DNA of 64,000 nucleotides from Choristoneura fumiferana (Eukaryota > Arthropoda > Insecta > Lepidoptera > Tortricidae). The notes under the pieces were generated by a model. That model was not told the DNA's origin and searched no databases. It saw only the letters and a list, made by a program, of their open reading frames with translations. Position numbers and translations under genes: made by a program. Positions within the stretch are counted from its first letter, which is position 1. Each line of letters opens with the position of its first letter. The DNA lies in assembly GCF_025370935.1 (NCBI RefSeq), contig NC_133473.1, positions 8,332,074 to 8,396,073 of the forward strand, given 5' to 3'. This document shows, piece after piece, positions 45,890 to 56,570 of the stretch.

Positions 45890-46180
45890 ACATTAAGATT
45901 GATTTTTGGAGTCTTTTTTGTATTTTTAATTTCAATTCCAAATTTTGTTACTCTAACGGCCATCCCGTAAAATCCATATCGAAAATACAAACTGAAACAA
46001 ATGCAGAGAAAAACCAGAAAAAGAGACCAGCGCTGGGAATCGAACCAAGTTCCTCAGCATTCCGTGCTGCGTGCTATACCTCTACACCACAACTGGACAA
46101 AAAAACGCTGGTCTCTTTTTCTAGTTTTTCTGTGCATCTATGTTTCAGTTTGTATTTTCGATATCCCGTAGAACAATACA
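45890..46180. repeat. tRNA-like SINE units in inverted pair, copy 2
   Basis: Arms 45976-46036 and 46111-46172 are inverted copies (ATATCGAAAATACAAACTGA ... AGAGACCAGCG) around a tRNA-like core whose B-box reverse is GGGAATCGAACC. The outer flank 45900-45975 is the reverse of 44130-44195 from copy 1. The two loci are therefore homologous beyond the arms. Confidence 0.75.
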
Positions 46181-46265
46181 ATACAACACAAATATTCTTT
46201 ATTGCACACCATAGATCAGTACAGAAAACTTATAATATAAACACTTAGATTCAGCAACATCACGA
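46181..46265 (-). mobile_element. Retroelement 3' end fragment, minus orientation
   Basis: AATACAATACAACACAAATA and TTCTTTATTGCACACC read, in reverse, as a GTGTGCAATAAAGAATATTT-type 3' tail known to me from lepidopteran LINEs. Short fragment. Confidence 0.4.
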
Positions 46266-46289
46266 CATTTTACGTCTCTAGATTTAGCG

Positions 46290-46552
46290 GTGGAGTTTGT
46301 GTGGCTAAGTGGTTAGAGAACCTGACTACGAAGCTTGAGGTCCCGGGTTCGATTCCCGATATTTAGATGAATAATACGAATGCTTTTTCTCGGGTCTTGG
46401 ATGTTTAATATGTATTTAAGTATGTATTTATTTATATAAGTGTGTTTATCCGTTGCCTAGTATCCATAGTATAAGCTTTGCTTATAGTTTGGGACTAGGT
46501 CAATTGGTGTCAAGTGTCCCATGATATTTATTTATTTATTTAATTTATTTAT
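46290..46552 (+). mobile_element. tRNA-derived SINE family A, well-preserved copy
   Basis: The head has a Pol III A-box (GTGGCTAAGTGGTTAGAGAA) and a B-box (GGTTCGATTCC) spaced as in a tRNA. Then comes a body with CTTTTTCTCGGGTCTTGGAT, TTTATCCGTTGCCTAGTATC and GGTCAATTGGTGTCAAG, and a (TATT)n tail at about 46527-46545. Transcription would be by RNA polymerase III and movement by a partner LINE. Minus copy at 45318-45608; 3' fragment at 58445-58506. Confidence 0.9.
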
Positions 46553-46867
46553 ATATGCGTAAATCCGAATATCGGAATAAAAAGTAGGTGTGTTATTATA
46601 GAGATCCAGCTTACTACAACTAAGTTTCTTCCTAATCTGTCCAAGCTTTTTAACGTAACAATAAACATAACAACTCATCAACATTCAGCCCAAACCCTCG
46701 GACCTAGAGCTCAAATTTTGGGTAGAGGGAATTTTGTGATGTAGACAAGGAAAAGGACGGAATCGCAAAACTCTCATGAGATAATAAATTCTGTATCGGA
46801 GGCAAAGCTGCACGCATAAGTTTGTTAGATGCAATCACAATATACTAGGTTATAGTTATATAAAAAA

Positions 46868-47085
46868 ACTGCGTCGCATTCAAGTTGGGGGAGAAAAGTC
46901 CTCGAGTGGCGACCACGAACTGGAAGACGAAGCGTTGGCAGGCCTCCCACCAGGTGGACTAACGACATCGTGAGAGTTGCGGGAAACCGGTGGATGCGAG
47001 TGGCGAGTTGTCGTTCATTGTGGCGTTCTAAGGGGGAGGCCTTTGTTCAGCAGTGGACGTCTTCTGGCTGATGATGATGGTGATG
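46868..47085 (+). pseudogene. RTE-like LINE C-terminus, frame still open
   Basis: The frame through 46907-47071 is open for 54 codons and ends in TGA. Recognisable residues are GRPPTRWTNDIVRVAG, NRWMRVASCRSLWRS and FVQQWTSSG. This is the conserved tail that follows the reverse transcriptase in RTE-type LINEs. Upstream WGRKVLEWRPR continues the same frame. A (GAT)n tail follows. The 5' parts are missing, so it is a dead fragment. Confidence 0.85.
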
Positions 47086-48070
47086 ATTCAAGTTGAATAA
47101 TTAAGTTGAACAGTTACTCGTTACTCAATACTATATATATATATACTATATAATTAATAGGCTAAATATAGTAGGTATATATAGCCTGTTAAACATTTAC
47201 AAGTGTCAAATGTACTACCAATCGATTGATCATGAATTAAACGCCAGTTTAATTGTTGCTAAAGTCTAAGCAAAGTTTTATCGGTTGTCAAAGCATTTAC
47301 CTACATACAAAACATCATGTTTACATGCATTCATATGCGCATATAGATACTAACTTAGGTATTCGGATGCAAACTTTTTTATTCATCATACGAGTATCTG
47401 CCCAGGATTCTAATCCGAAATATCTAGGTTTAATGGTCAGAGTTACTTACCAACCACTATATCCTTCATCACACTCACACCTACTATAATCTTATTTCCA
47501 ATCAGTACTTTGTACTTGTGTATAATACTGTGATCATATTAATTTCAAAGTTCACTGAAGCTTAATTTTTAGTTGATTTTAAGTACAATATTTACACAAA
47601 ACCCACAAAACAAAAAAAAATACATTACTCAAATATTTTCTATTGATAGTCAATTGAAAATTCAAAAGTTGACAGAAACAACGACTGTGGCATTCTTAGT
47701 AAAGGTCAAAAGACAATAGAACGTAACACACTGGTGGGCAAACGGTGTATGTAAACGTGCATTTTGCTCACTAATGTAATGAACATTACTCAAACCTGTG
47801 GCACAGAATAAGTAATACCTTTTAAAAGTGTAGCTTCAGTTGCTTTGGCATTGTTTTACACTTCTCCTTATCTACTTACAAACAACGTTCTTTGGTAGGA
47901 CGAAGAATAGAAAACTGAAAAAGACAATCTAAATCACACATTACTAGAGTTGTGTAAATTTGGTAATAAGTATCTCTTGTACAAATCAAGACCAAAAATA
48001 AGAAAGCCAAATATATACCCGAATAGATTTTAACAATATTTAATTTACTTATAATAAATATTTCTATTGT
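47086..48070. other. Non-coding AT-rich stretch
   Basis: A (TA)n run lies at about 47130-47150. The open frame at 47253-47489 shows no domain. Nothing else is recognised. Confidence 0.4.
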
Positions 48071-48071
48071 A

Positions 48072-48157
48072 CAGGGAAAGTGTTCAAATACACAACATGT
48101 GAGTTCTCAAATAGCCTATATGTGTTCCGACATATATTTGAGCACTTTGGCCGTTCC
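48072..48157. repeat. Short inverted-repeat element
   Basis: AAAGTGTTCAAATA near the left end pairs with TATATTTGAGCACTTT near the right, about 85 bp apart, with a secondary TTCTCAAATAG inside. Possibly a MITE. No second copy was seen in the window. Confidence 0.45.
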
Positions 48158-48214
48158 TCTACCTATATTTCACGTTGGCTGTACATATATTTAGTTGGTA
48201 TAACGCTTGCGCTT

Positions 48215-48300
48215 ACAATTAACTATCGAGTTGACTTCGATAAGTCGATCTAGTCGCGAAGTAATCGAGTCAAATCGATAATCGATTGAGTCGATTAGTT
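48215..48300. promoter_or_regulatory. TCGA/CGATA-rich cluster
   Basis: Within about 85 bp TCGA occurs at least nine times, in forms such as ATCGAGT, TCGATAAG, AATCGATAATCGATT and GTCGATTAG. CGATA clusters are known sites for the Drosophila boundary factor BEAF-32 and TATCGATA for DREF. Function here is inference only; it may equally be an expanded simple repeat. Confidence 0.3.
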
Positions 48301-49304
48301 CGCGGTCTGCCCTTACCTATATCTGTGCTCTAGATTATACCTAGCGATGCGGGGGTCACTCGCCGAGCGTGCTAAGCCGGTCGGCGAACATAAGGGCGAC
48401 ACTTTTATTGTTTCGTTTTTTTTTTCCTTTTGCGTTTTCTCCGGGCGACGCGCATTCTGTGGTTATGATGAAATTTGCATCGCCATTTTAATATAAATTA
48501 CAAACCACCGCTTTATAACTCGTGGCTACAGCTAGGTTGTCAGCATTTCGCATAACCTAGCTAAGCTATCTTTCAAAAGATGTCTACTTAGGTACTTATC
48601 TGAATAAAACTTGGATAATGTGTCCTTTGTAAACAAATCGAAGCTGCAATGAAGCGGTTGCTTTAGAGTAGACTATTCTTGTAGGGATCCAGCCGTACTG
48701 TTAATTATTAAAATAAATAACTGAATAATAAATGTTTGGACAATTATATTCCCCGAAAAATATTTTCATGTAAAATGATGCCTAGACGAGACCATATAGC
48801 TCGCACTGTCTAAAAATTTGACCTCATGTAATGCCAAGCTTCTAACCTTACACGCCTAACTCTACAAATTCTAACTTCGAAAGGTCTACACTTTAGTCAA
48901 AATTAGACAGCGTTTGTGTTCAATATTTCTTACATAAGTATTCCGGGATATCTGGAGCCCTTTCTCCAAGTCCCTTCCTCTAGGCTGATATCTTGCCTGA
49001 GCTACTTGAGCTCGTGCCTTTCAAATATATCCCACTATCCAAGGCAGTAAGATACCTACAGATGAAATGGAATTAAAATTTTACATTCTTGTTGGCAAGT
49101 TCGAACATTTTATTTATGTCAAGAAGGTGACAGAGTTACGAAATATTTAATGCCGGGTCCTCATTTAATTTCTACTTTATGTCGTAGGTACGTAGTTGAG
49201 CAAGAACATTACCTATAATTTTCTACTCATTAAGTAATGACGTATAATAAAATAATGATTTCGCTGGCTGCCAATTTAAGCTTGTTTTTGCGCTCAATAA
49301 CATA
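48301..49304. other. Non-coding stretch
   Basis: AT-rich apart from a small GC-rich patch near 48350-48460. No gene or bounded repeat recognised. Confidence 0.4.
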
Positions 49305-49495
49305 AGCATCATCATATGAGCGATAGGACGTCCACTGTTGTGTTTGATATAGGCCTCTGCCACAGGCCTCCAGTTGCTTCGAGCCCGCAGCTTTAACCGT
49401 CAACTGTCTATCTCATTGGTCATCCTACGCTGCTCTTGCCGATCCGCGGCCTGCATTCGAGATTTTTTTGGCTCCAACGGCCTCCTGTTTTCCGT
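49305..49495 (-). mobile_element. RTE-like LINE 3' end, minus orientation, degraded
   Basis: The plus-strand text has CATCATATGAGCGATAGGAC, GTCCACTGTTGTG, TATAGGCCTCTGCCACAGGC and TTTTTTGGCTCCAACGGCC. These mirror the (GAT)n end, the QQWTSSG codons and the upstream region of the 46868-47085 family. Many substitutions and indels. Confidence 0.6.
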
Positions 49496-50360
49496 GCTAT
49501 AATACCGTGTACTCGATAACATAATTCTTTACAATAAAAACATTGTCTATCGTTGGATCTAGCCCGCCTAGAACCATGCACATTAGAAAACTAAAACGGG
49601 TTCTTTCCTCGGTCCTTTTTCTCAATGCCCGGAATGGTCCAAACCTAACTTTCCTATACATATTAAAACAAGCTCGGCCACAAACAATGAACAGCATTCC
49701 GGAACATAGGCAATATCAACGGATACTTAGTGCGAGAGGGACATCACTCTTTCTCGGAATCACGAGCCTCGTAATAAGGGTTGTCAACATCCATGCTGCG
49801 TAAGAAAACAGTGTGTATTTTGAACATATCGTGAGCCTTTAATAGTTTTCCGCTGGGTAATATGACATCCACTACTTGGTTAATGAATTGTAACGTATAT
49901 AGATAATTATCGATTTTATCCCAATTAAGTACGAGTAAAAGAAGCAACATTTTTAAAGCTTTTTTTGTATCTGTTTTTTTTTCATAAAGCCAGTAATTCG
50001 AAATACCTATCTAGAAACTAACTAACTAATTAACTATGCAGGCATAACCATTCGGTTATAACGTAGCGTGTTTGAGTGGCCGGCTTAGCTTAGATACGGG
50101 ACACCCTGAATAGACATATTTTGACAGTTGTAATGTAAGTTACAACCGTCTGTCACAATTTCAGTATTAGTATTAATTTATTTAGCAAAACGTAAAATAC
50201 ATGACGCCTTTTATTCTATAAGTCTCTTACAATATTTACTATGATTGAGTGCAATATCACGAAATGGAGCGTTAGAAAATGATGTTTATTAAGTAACTAA
50301 AAGTAGCGAGTCCTTAAAAAAAACTTCTACATTATACCTATTTCAAAGCTTAAAAATCAA
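49496..50360. other. Non-coding stretch with open frames of unknown meaning
   Basis: Overlapping open frames on both strands at 49497-49803 have no recognisable domain. The rest is AT-rich. No gene is called. Confidence 0.35.
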
Positions 50361-50627
50361 TTGTTTACTAATTTCGTTCTACACAAAGCTGGCAACCCTA
50401 TGCGCAATGCACCGCGGCGAAATGGAATGCAACCGGCCCCTATTCTGGATGTTCGGATCGTTCGATACACAGTTCTGTATCTCAACTGCATACGCGGAGA
50501 AAGAGAGCAAGTCCGTTGTGACAGTTACAGGTTCGAATTTGCATCAGAATCAGCCTGCGGTTTCCCAAACCCCGTCGAGCAACCCATTCCTGGCCAGGGT
50601 ACTACCGTCTACCAAATAGGTACCTAA
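50361..50627 (+). other. GC-richer block, doubly open, unidentified
   Basis: Two plus-strand frames (50361-50627 and 50407-50619) stay open over a 270-bp block of clearly higher GC than its flanks. The second reads MHRGEMECNRPLFWMFGSFD and ends LARVLPSTK. I do not recognise either. It could be a small exon, part of a mobile element, or chance in a GC-rich block. Confidence 0.2.
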
Positions 50628-50674
50628 CCAGATTTCTATTAACAGTTTCTGTACTTGCTCCCTATCCTCTTTGT

Positions 50675-50785
50675 TTTATTTTTTATTTTTATTGTTATTA
50701 TGAGAGGAAGGCAAACGAGCAAGTGGGTCGTCTGATGGGAAATGATCACCAGCGAACATGAGTGCCATCTACTCAGGGAGAGTCA
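50675..50785 (-). mobile_element. Retroelement 3' tail, minus copy of the 19496-19832 family
   Basis: A T/A-rich tail at 50678-50702 is followed by AGGCAAACGAGCAAGTGGGT, the reverse of the CCACTTGCTCGTTTGCC end found at about 19790. Short and diverged. Confidence 0.65.
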
Positions 50786-51214
50786 TTGGTCCGTATTGTT
50801 TATGTATTGTTATTTGTTTACTCAGAGAAAAATCGACAGTTAAATCGCTCGTTAACCATTTTTCCTTGTTTCCAAGAATTTAAAAAGGTATGACATAGGT
50901 ACATAAAAGAGTGTAGGTACATAGAAATTAAATGTGACCATCACTTTTTTCATAACTATTATACATATTTTGATTAAAAATGCTTGCACATTGCAACTTT
51001 TTCATATGATAAAAAATTAGGTCCGGGATCCCTTTTATTGTGAAATGGTTTTTCGTAAACAATAAGAGATGAAAATAAATAAGAAGATGAAAATACAATA
51101 GAGGAGTATGATGGATGCATCATAGGCACTAAACTTTTCCCCAAATATCACATCCTAAACTAAGTATTTTTCTCAAATTATCATTCAGCAAAAAATATAA
51201 GTATAATATATAAT
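50786..51214. other. Non-coding stretch
   Basis: Nothing recognised. Confidence 0.35.
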
Positions 51215-51492
51215 CCCAGCCTATATACGTCCCACTGCTGGGCACAGGCCTCCTCTCAGAATGAGAGGGCTTGGGCCGTAGTTCCCACGCGGGCCCAGTG
51301 CGGATTGGGAACTTCACACACACCATTGAATTGCTTCGCAGGTTTGTGCAGGTTTCCTCACGATGTTTTCCTTCACCGTAAAGCTCGCGGTAAATTTCAA
51401 ATGTAATTTCGCACATGAATTCCGAAAAACTCAGAGGTGCGTGCCGGGGTTTGAACCCACGATCCTCTGCTTGAGAGGCCACCACGGCTTCA
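51215..51492 (-). mobile_element. tRNA-derived SINE family B, near-complete minus copy
   Basis: On the minus strand it starts with a tRNA-like head at about 51490-51440 whose B-box is GGTTTGAACCC (inside GGGTTCAAACCCCGG), then the body (AATGGTGTGTGTGAAGTTCC, GGCCCGCGTGGGAACTACGG) and ends at GCCTGTGCCCAGCAGTGGGA with an AT-rich tail. I recall this as one of the commonest lepidopteran SINE/LINE-tail families. A second, interrupted copy lies at 54563-54890. Confidence 0.8.
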
Positions 51493-52590
51493 AAAAATAT
51501 AAGTAAAAATAACATATTTAATTTGTACAATAAGCATTTTTTTTTGGAAAATTATTGGTTTAACAAATAATTACTTGCTCTGCCCGCTTCAGTCTTCTGA
51601 GTTGTTTTTGCTTCGACAAGTCTTACTCGCTCGCTTCCCTCGGTATTTGTTTTTGAAATGGAATATTAGCCAAATAAATACGTTTCTGTTTAATAAAAAA
51701 ATGTTTTTGTCTGTTTTCTGTATCGCTTACTATGTATGGTGTCTGTTACCTACAATAAAGAGTCAATGTACTGTAAACGTTTGTCTAAGTAAAACCTGAG
51801 AAAGTAAAATAATAATTCGATAAAAAAAATGCGAATTGTAAATGTGCTAAAGATTTGTTTTCGGTATTTTTTTAATAGGCTAATGTTGCTCTAGATTAAT
51901 TGGTGTATACTATGTAGATACCGCATTAGAGGAGTGACGACGTCTTGAATGAAAAATCCGACGATAACACTATCCAAGGATGTTCAAGTTAGTTAAGCTA
52001 GTTAGCTGCTGAAATATTCCTAAATTTTAAAACACCATAAACCTGACGAAACACTTGATCTGTGTTTTAAAAAATAACCATCATCATCTCCTTTTTAATT
52101 GAATCATCTATTACGTAAACACTATCTCTCTGTTACGCAAGTTATGTGTTAGAGTTTACTTTTCCTTTAATATTAAAATCGGCAAACGGTCCTATGACGT
52201 GAAGTAATCACCGCCGCATATGGACACCTGCAGTACCATTGGGAACCTGCCAGTCTACCTACTGGTGCTTGAGATCGATGCGATTGCGAATGTTCTATTT
52301 TACAATTAATCATCAAGCTGAAACAATGGCGTTAACATAAAAACAATATTCGCTTCAGATATAAATTAAAGCGCTATTGTTGCCAATGACGCCCGATGCC
52401 AATTGGAACGGTTTTATGGAAACATGGTTGTTCTCATATGTACGTGTACACATTTTATTTACACAATATATTGTAAATAAAAAATACTTTATTCTTCAAC
52501 GGTTTTACATTCACCTTTATTTTATCACCTGAAGCCTAGCTATGTACTTACATATTTTATATGTCCCACTGCTAAGGTCAGGCATTATCT
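51493..52590. other. Non-coding AT-rich stretch
   Basis: The open frame at 51575-51799 is AT-rich and without a domain. No gene or bounded repeat is recognised. Confidence 0.4.
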
Positions 52591-52591
52591 C

Positions 52592-53221
52592 ACAATGTTA
52601 TAAAAATATATCAAGAAAGTGGTTAGACTATTTGGAAATCAGGTTGTATTTGTTTTTTTTTTAATACCTTTTTATTGTGCCCATTCTAAAAATTACATAT
52701 GTGACATGCTCCAATTAATTTTGCAGGTGAGGTTGCATAGTATTTAGATAAATTAATAATAGCCGTTTTAATGTCAGTTTAGGTATCTTTTTAAAAACGT
52801 CAAAGTGCAACTGACAAATACAAATCTTGAGGTAGTTAGAAATCAAGTAGAAATGCTGACTTAGCAAAACACATAAATGTTTTTTGAAATAACGAAAATT
52901 TTCGAAAATAAATGTAATCAACTATACTTACTTGGTTTGGATAGGTATTTGACTAATTGTAAATAAAACAACGTCAATTTTGGTGTCTTAAATATTGAAA
53001 TTCCCCCATTAAACTATCAAACCATTTACAAATTGTATTACAATGATAGATAAGTAAATTGTTTAAAATCCCTGAATGTACCAATCTGGCAGCTGAAGTT
53101 TGTTTAAAATTTAGTTAAATACCTATATCCAAACCAAGTACCTAGTTACGTATGTATAGCTTAAACTGAAAAAATATTTTTGGGTTGTATGAGGTTTTCA
53201 GTTATTTAATTAACACCTTGT
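52592..53221 (-). mobile_element. TIR element family 6, copy A, with nested MITE
   Basis: The high end carries GGTTTTCAGTTATTTAATTA plus ACACCTTGT, the terminal repeat that is also at both ends of copy B (56571-57136). The interior matches copy B in reverse over its length (GTGTTTTGCTAAGTCAG, GCACTTTGACGTTTTT, AATGGGCACAATAAAAA in reverse reading). The low end is decayed. Copy B lacks the insert at about 52929-53140, so that insert is a later arrival. Confidence 0.8.
52929..53140. mobile_element. MITE (TACTTGGTTTGGATAGG ends), nested in copy A
   Basis: A 212-bp insert has inverted ends TACTTGGTTTGGATAGGTAT plus TTGACTAA and TTAGTTAAATACCTATATCC plus AAACCAAGTA. It interrupts family 6 copy A where copy B is continuous, which confirms it as an insertion. 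Confidence 0.85.
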
Positions 53222-54161
53222 AAGTATACCTAAATTAAGATAAGTTTTCCCAAAGAGTAAAAGGGGTGTTGTCTATTTCTCATGTCAGTTTAAAAAGGTA
53301 AGGCAGCTGTTTATTGCATTTAAAGTAAATGATCGTTTACTTCTTTTGCATTTTTTTTAATTTACATTAGATGGCCATGGTATGTTGTATAGAATGCCAA
53401 TTTAACGGTAGGCATAAGGTTCAACGTTACTCAAACTTGCAACTATATCCCTATATCGTTTTCAACTTTTACACCTCCGAAAACTTTAAAATACTACTTA
53501 CCTCGTTATCCTAGATTCCAAGAAGTTTCTACAATATGTTTTCAAATGTATACTTTAAAATTAACCCTTGTAAAGTTTGTCGAAGATTTTTAATTGAAGT
53601 CGATGAATATTCCCATCTATTATACGATGTTCATCGTGACTATATACAATTTGAATATAAAATACAGACGATATTACTTTGCAGTATGGCACCTTAGGTA
53701 TTTAATCTAACTAACCATCCGTTAAAGTATTCCGGATACATTTTATGACACAGTGTATATTTTCTACAATACAAGATTTCATTTCTAGATTAACAGGTGT
53801 AATGACTAAACATGACCGTGCCTTGTACTGTAAGTATACTTTTATCTTATCTAGTATCTAGAACACCTAAGAACCTGCGTCCTACTTTCAAACTTAATTA
53901 AGCACATGCTATGTTATGTTCCTAGAGTAGATACAATCTCAAGTGTAAGTGCTGCAACTGAGATCACAATTATCTGTAACTCACAGCTGTTCAGACCCAG
54001 TTTTCATTAGAGCGGCACGGCCATATAACATGAATGTTGACGTTAATCTCCTCTAGTTAACAGTGTCCCTAGTAATAGTAGACATCTCCAGGTACTGGAA
54101 ATGCCAACAAGTGTAATAGATAACGGTTTCGGCGTGTATCGTTTACCTACACCAGCCAGTT
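53222..54161. other. Non-coding stretch
   Basis: AT-rich. No gene or bounded element recognised. Confidence 0.4.
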
Positions 54162-54290
54162 ATCGCATTGTCTAACGTTCGAGCGCTCGCAATCGCATTC
54201 ACCATCTCTTTCTACCCTCGTCTTATACCGAGTGACAGAAATAAGTGGAGAAAACGATTGTGATTCTAAGTGTGTTAGATAATAAGGCCT
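54162..54290. mobile_element. MITE family 2 (GTCTAAC / GCAATCGCATTC), copy 2
   Basis: Homologous to 15803-15924: TGTCTAACG, CGCTCGCAATCGCATTCACC, CTACCCTC, GAGTGACAGA, then GAAAACGATTGTGATTCTAA and GTTAGAT at the right. Its ends are imperfect inverted repeats. Confidence 0.75.
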
Positions 54291-54383
54291 CACTACCTAC
54301 CTAGTCCTTCTCAGGGCCCATGAGGAGTTAATCTTCCATACAACCCACTTTTACTTTTACTATTGAACGAATAATATTTGTGT

Positions 54384-54523
54384 GTATAGTCAAGTGTAAA
54401 TTATGAACTAATTCAAAGTTTCAAAAATAAGTACCATCACAGACTCTTATTCCGACGCAATAAGGCCGTAGTAACATATTTTTGAATGGTTCAAATAGAT
54501 ACTTATTTTTGCACTTGACTGTA
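54384..54523. mobile_element. MITE (AGTCAAGTGTAAA ends)
   Basis: The left end TATAGTCAAGTGTAAA pairs with the right end TTTTGCACTTGACTGTA. The span is 140 bp and both ends carry TA. Internal AATAAGTA and ATACTTATT words also pair. It resembles family 1 and the 40025-41182 element in its (C)AGTCA-type ends. Confidence 0.7.
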
Positions 54524-54562
54524 CATATCATCATCACGTTCATTACTTAAGTTTATACATAT

Positions 54563-54890
54563 GCGGTCCACTGCTTTCTAGGCTCTCAGAATGAGAGGGC
54601 TAGGGCCGTAATTCCCACGCGGGTCGAGTACGGCAGGGCTACTACGAAATTCGAAAATCGAAGTTCGTGTCGTTCCGTCTCTCTGACGCTTATACTATTT
54701 AATAGGAGAGTGAGAGGGACGGTGTGATACGAACTTCGATTTTCGAATTTCGTTGTAGGCCCTCAGATTGCGAGCTTCAGACATTATTGAATTGCTTCGC
54801 CGGTTTGTGCAGGTTTTCTCGAGACGATTTCCTTCGCCATAATGCTCGTAGGAAATTCCAAATGTAATTTAGCACACCAATTTTGAAAAC
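54563..54890 (-). mobile_element. tRNA-derived SINE family B, copy 2, interrupted
   Basis: 54563-54634 and 54764-54890 are the two halves of a SINE like 51215-51492 (CTCTCAGAATGAGAGGGCTA ... ATTGAATTGCTTCGCCGGTT, TTTGTGCAGGTTTTCTCG). They are split by a 129-bp MITE of family 5. The tRNA-like head is missing or degraded. Confidence 0.8.
54635..54763. mobile_element. MITE family 5 (GGGCTACTACGAAA), copy 2, nested
   Basis: The same 129-bp length and ends as 36600-36728, with CTCTGACGCTTATACTATTT in the middle. It splits the SINE at 54563-54890, so its insertion is the later event. Confidence 0.9.
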
Positions 54891-56159
54891 AATTTTACAG
54901 AGGCGAAAATAGCCTGCTGAAATATTGGGTAAGAATTTAAACGCGCTCTGTATACGTATGTTTTGCTGTCAAAACGGCTCTAACGATTGCGATTAAATTC
55001 TCTACGTGGTTTTTTGGGGAATAAATAGTACCTACATCAATAAGCCTAGAACTATGCAAATTACTGGCTGAGTACTGGTTTAAACGGACAAGTTTGCGAA
55101 TCCGCTAAGTAATACGAAACTAGCAATTTTATTGTTGTTCCGGCCAAGGGGAATATAGTGTTTTTTCAAAATTATAAAACTGAATAAACAAACAAATAAA
55201 AATGTACTTGCTTTCAAGTAAATTTGAATTAGTAACATAGTTAGGTACTTATGCGTTTTTAAAGCTAGGAACGATGTATTTAATTAACCAAAAATATATT
55301 TATTCAGTCGTCTGTAAATTGAGTGTATGAATGATGAATAAATAGAAAATTTGTTAAAGGTAACAGATCGTTATTATAATATTGCTACATATTATACTTA
55401 TCTACCAAAAATACAAACCTAACCCCTATTGAACATATTATTATAGTTTCGTGTATCAGTTTTAAAGTAAAAAAAAAGTTATGTTAATCTATTATACAGC
55501 TGTAACGGAAGATGCAAGTAGTAGTTAATTACGAGCTCTACATTTTGAGATAAAAATCTTATTAAAAAAAAAGGAGTAGAGTTAATTGTTCTTTCCATGT
55601 AACTACCCTTCATAAATAATTGCAACAAAACAATTCGCTGACTTTTTTATCAATGACATTTGCAAAGAGTATTTTTCTAGCTAAAACATCTAATGTTATT
55701 GCAGTCACAGATAAAAACGTTGTCGTACTATTTTATTTTTAGCTTGGTGTGCCACGGACGGCGGAATGGACATGTCGAAGCTATAAGGGTTCCTTGTAGG
55801 GCTATGGGACCCTAACAACTGTGGAGGAGAGGTATAGTCATTCCTTTTTATGATGAAAATCGCCGCTAATCGACTAAGCGCCGGTCTGTTAGCACCCAGT
55901 GCGCACTCATAACGCTAGAGTAAGCAACAGACCATCAACAGACATAATTATCTGTCTCATTATGATACAATGTTTATACTTAAGAATGCGTTTTATGCTT
56001 TAGAGTCCATTCGGAAAGCGTTCAAGTAGCACGGTACATATAAAATGAGCGATTTTTTATTCACATTTATAAACGCGAGCGCATGCCAATTAAATACCAG
56101 GTTATTCAGATTACGATAAAAATGTTTTTTTTTTTTTTTTAAGAATATGATGAAGTAAG
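54891..56159. other. Non-coding stretch
   Basis: AT-rich. A scrap AGGGTTCCTTGTAGGGCTAT plus GGGACCCTAA near 55786-55815 belongs to the abundant GGTACGGAACCCTAAAA-type repeat. No gene is seen. Confidence 0.4.
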
Positions 56160-56400
56160 CGTCATCATCATCATCATCAGCCAGAAGACGTCCACTGCTC
56201 AACAAAGGCCTCCCCCTCCTAACGCCACAATGAACGACAACTCGCCACTTGCATCCACCGGTTGCCCGCAATCCTCGAGATGTCGTCAGTCCACCTAGTG
56301 GGAGGCCTGCTCACGCTTCGTCTTCCGGTTCGCGGTCACCACTCGAGAACTTTTCTCCTCCAACGGTTATCTGCTCTTCAAGGGATGGTGCCCGCCCATT
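56160..56400 (-). pseudogene. RTE-like LINE C-terminus, minus copy, two stops
   Basis: Read on the minus strand it repeats the 46907-47071 tail (SRPPTRWTDDISRIAG, NRWMQVASCRSLWR, FVEQWTSSG), with in-frame stops just before PRTGR and after SLWR. A (CAT)n run at 56161-56179 marks the reversed 3' tail. Degraded retroelement fragment. The open minus frame at 55993-56271 is a shadow in another frame. Confidence 0.85.
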
Positions 56401-56570
56401 TCCACTATTGAAGTAAGCGTCAGTCAGGCGTCTTTATTTAAATTCTTCCGGAATATTTAAGCAGAATGAACCCAATCGTCATTTGATTAAACACCCCACA
56501 GTAAGTAAATGTGTTTAGGATTTTTTAAATGTCGCTAACAAATATTTCCAAATATTCAAAGCTTATCTGT

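Noticed and set aside
46300..46360. Functional tRNA gene
   Set aside because: This is the head of a SINE with a body and TATT tail and other copies nearby.
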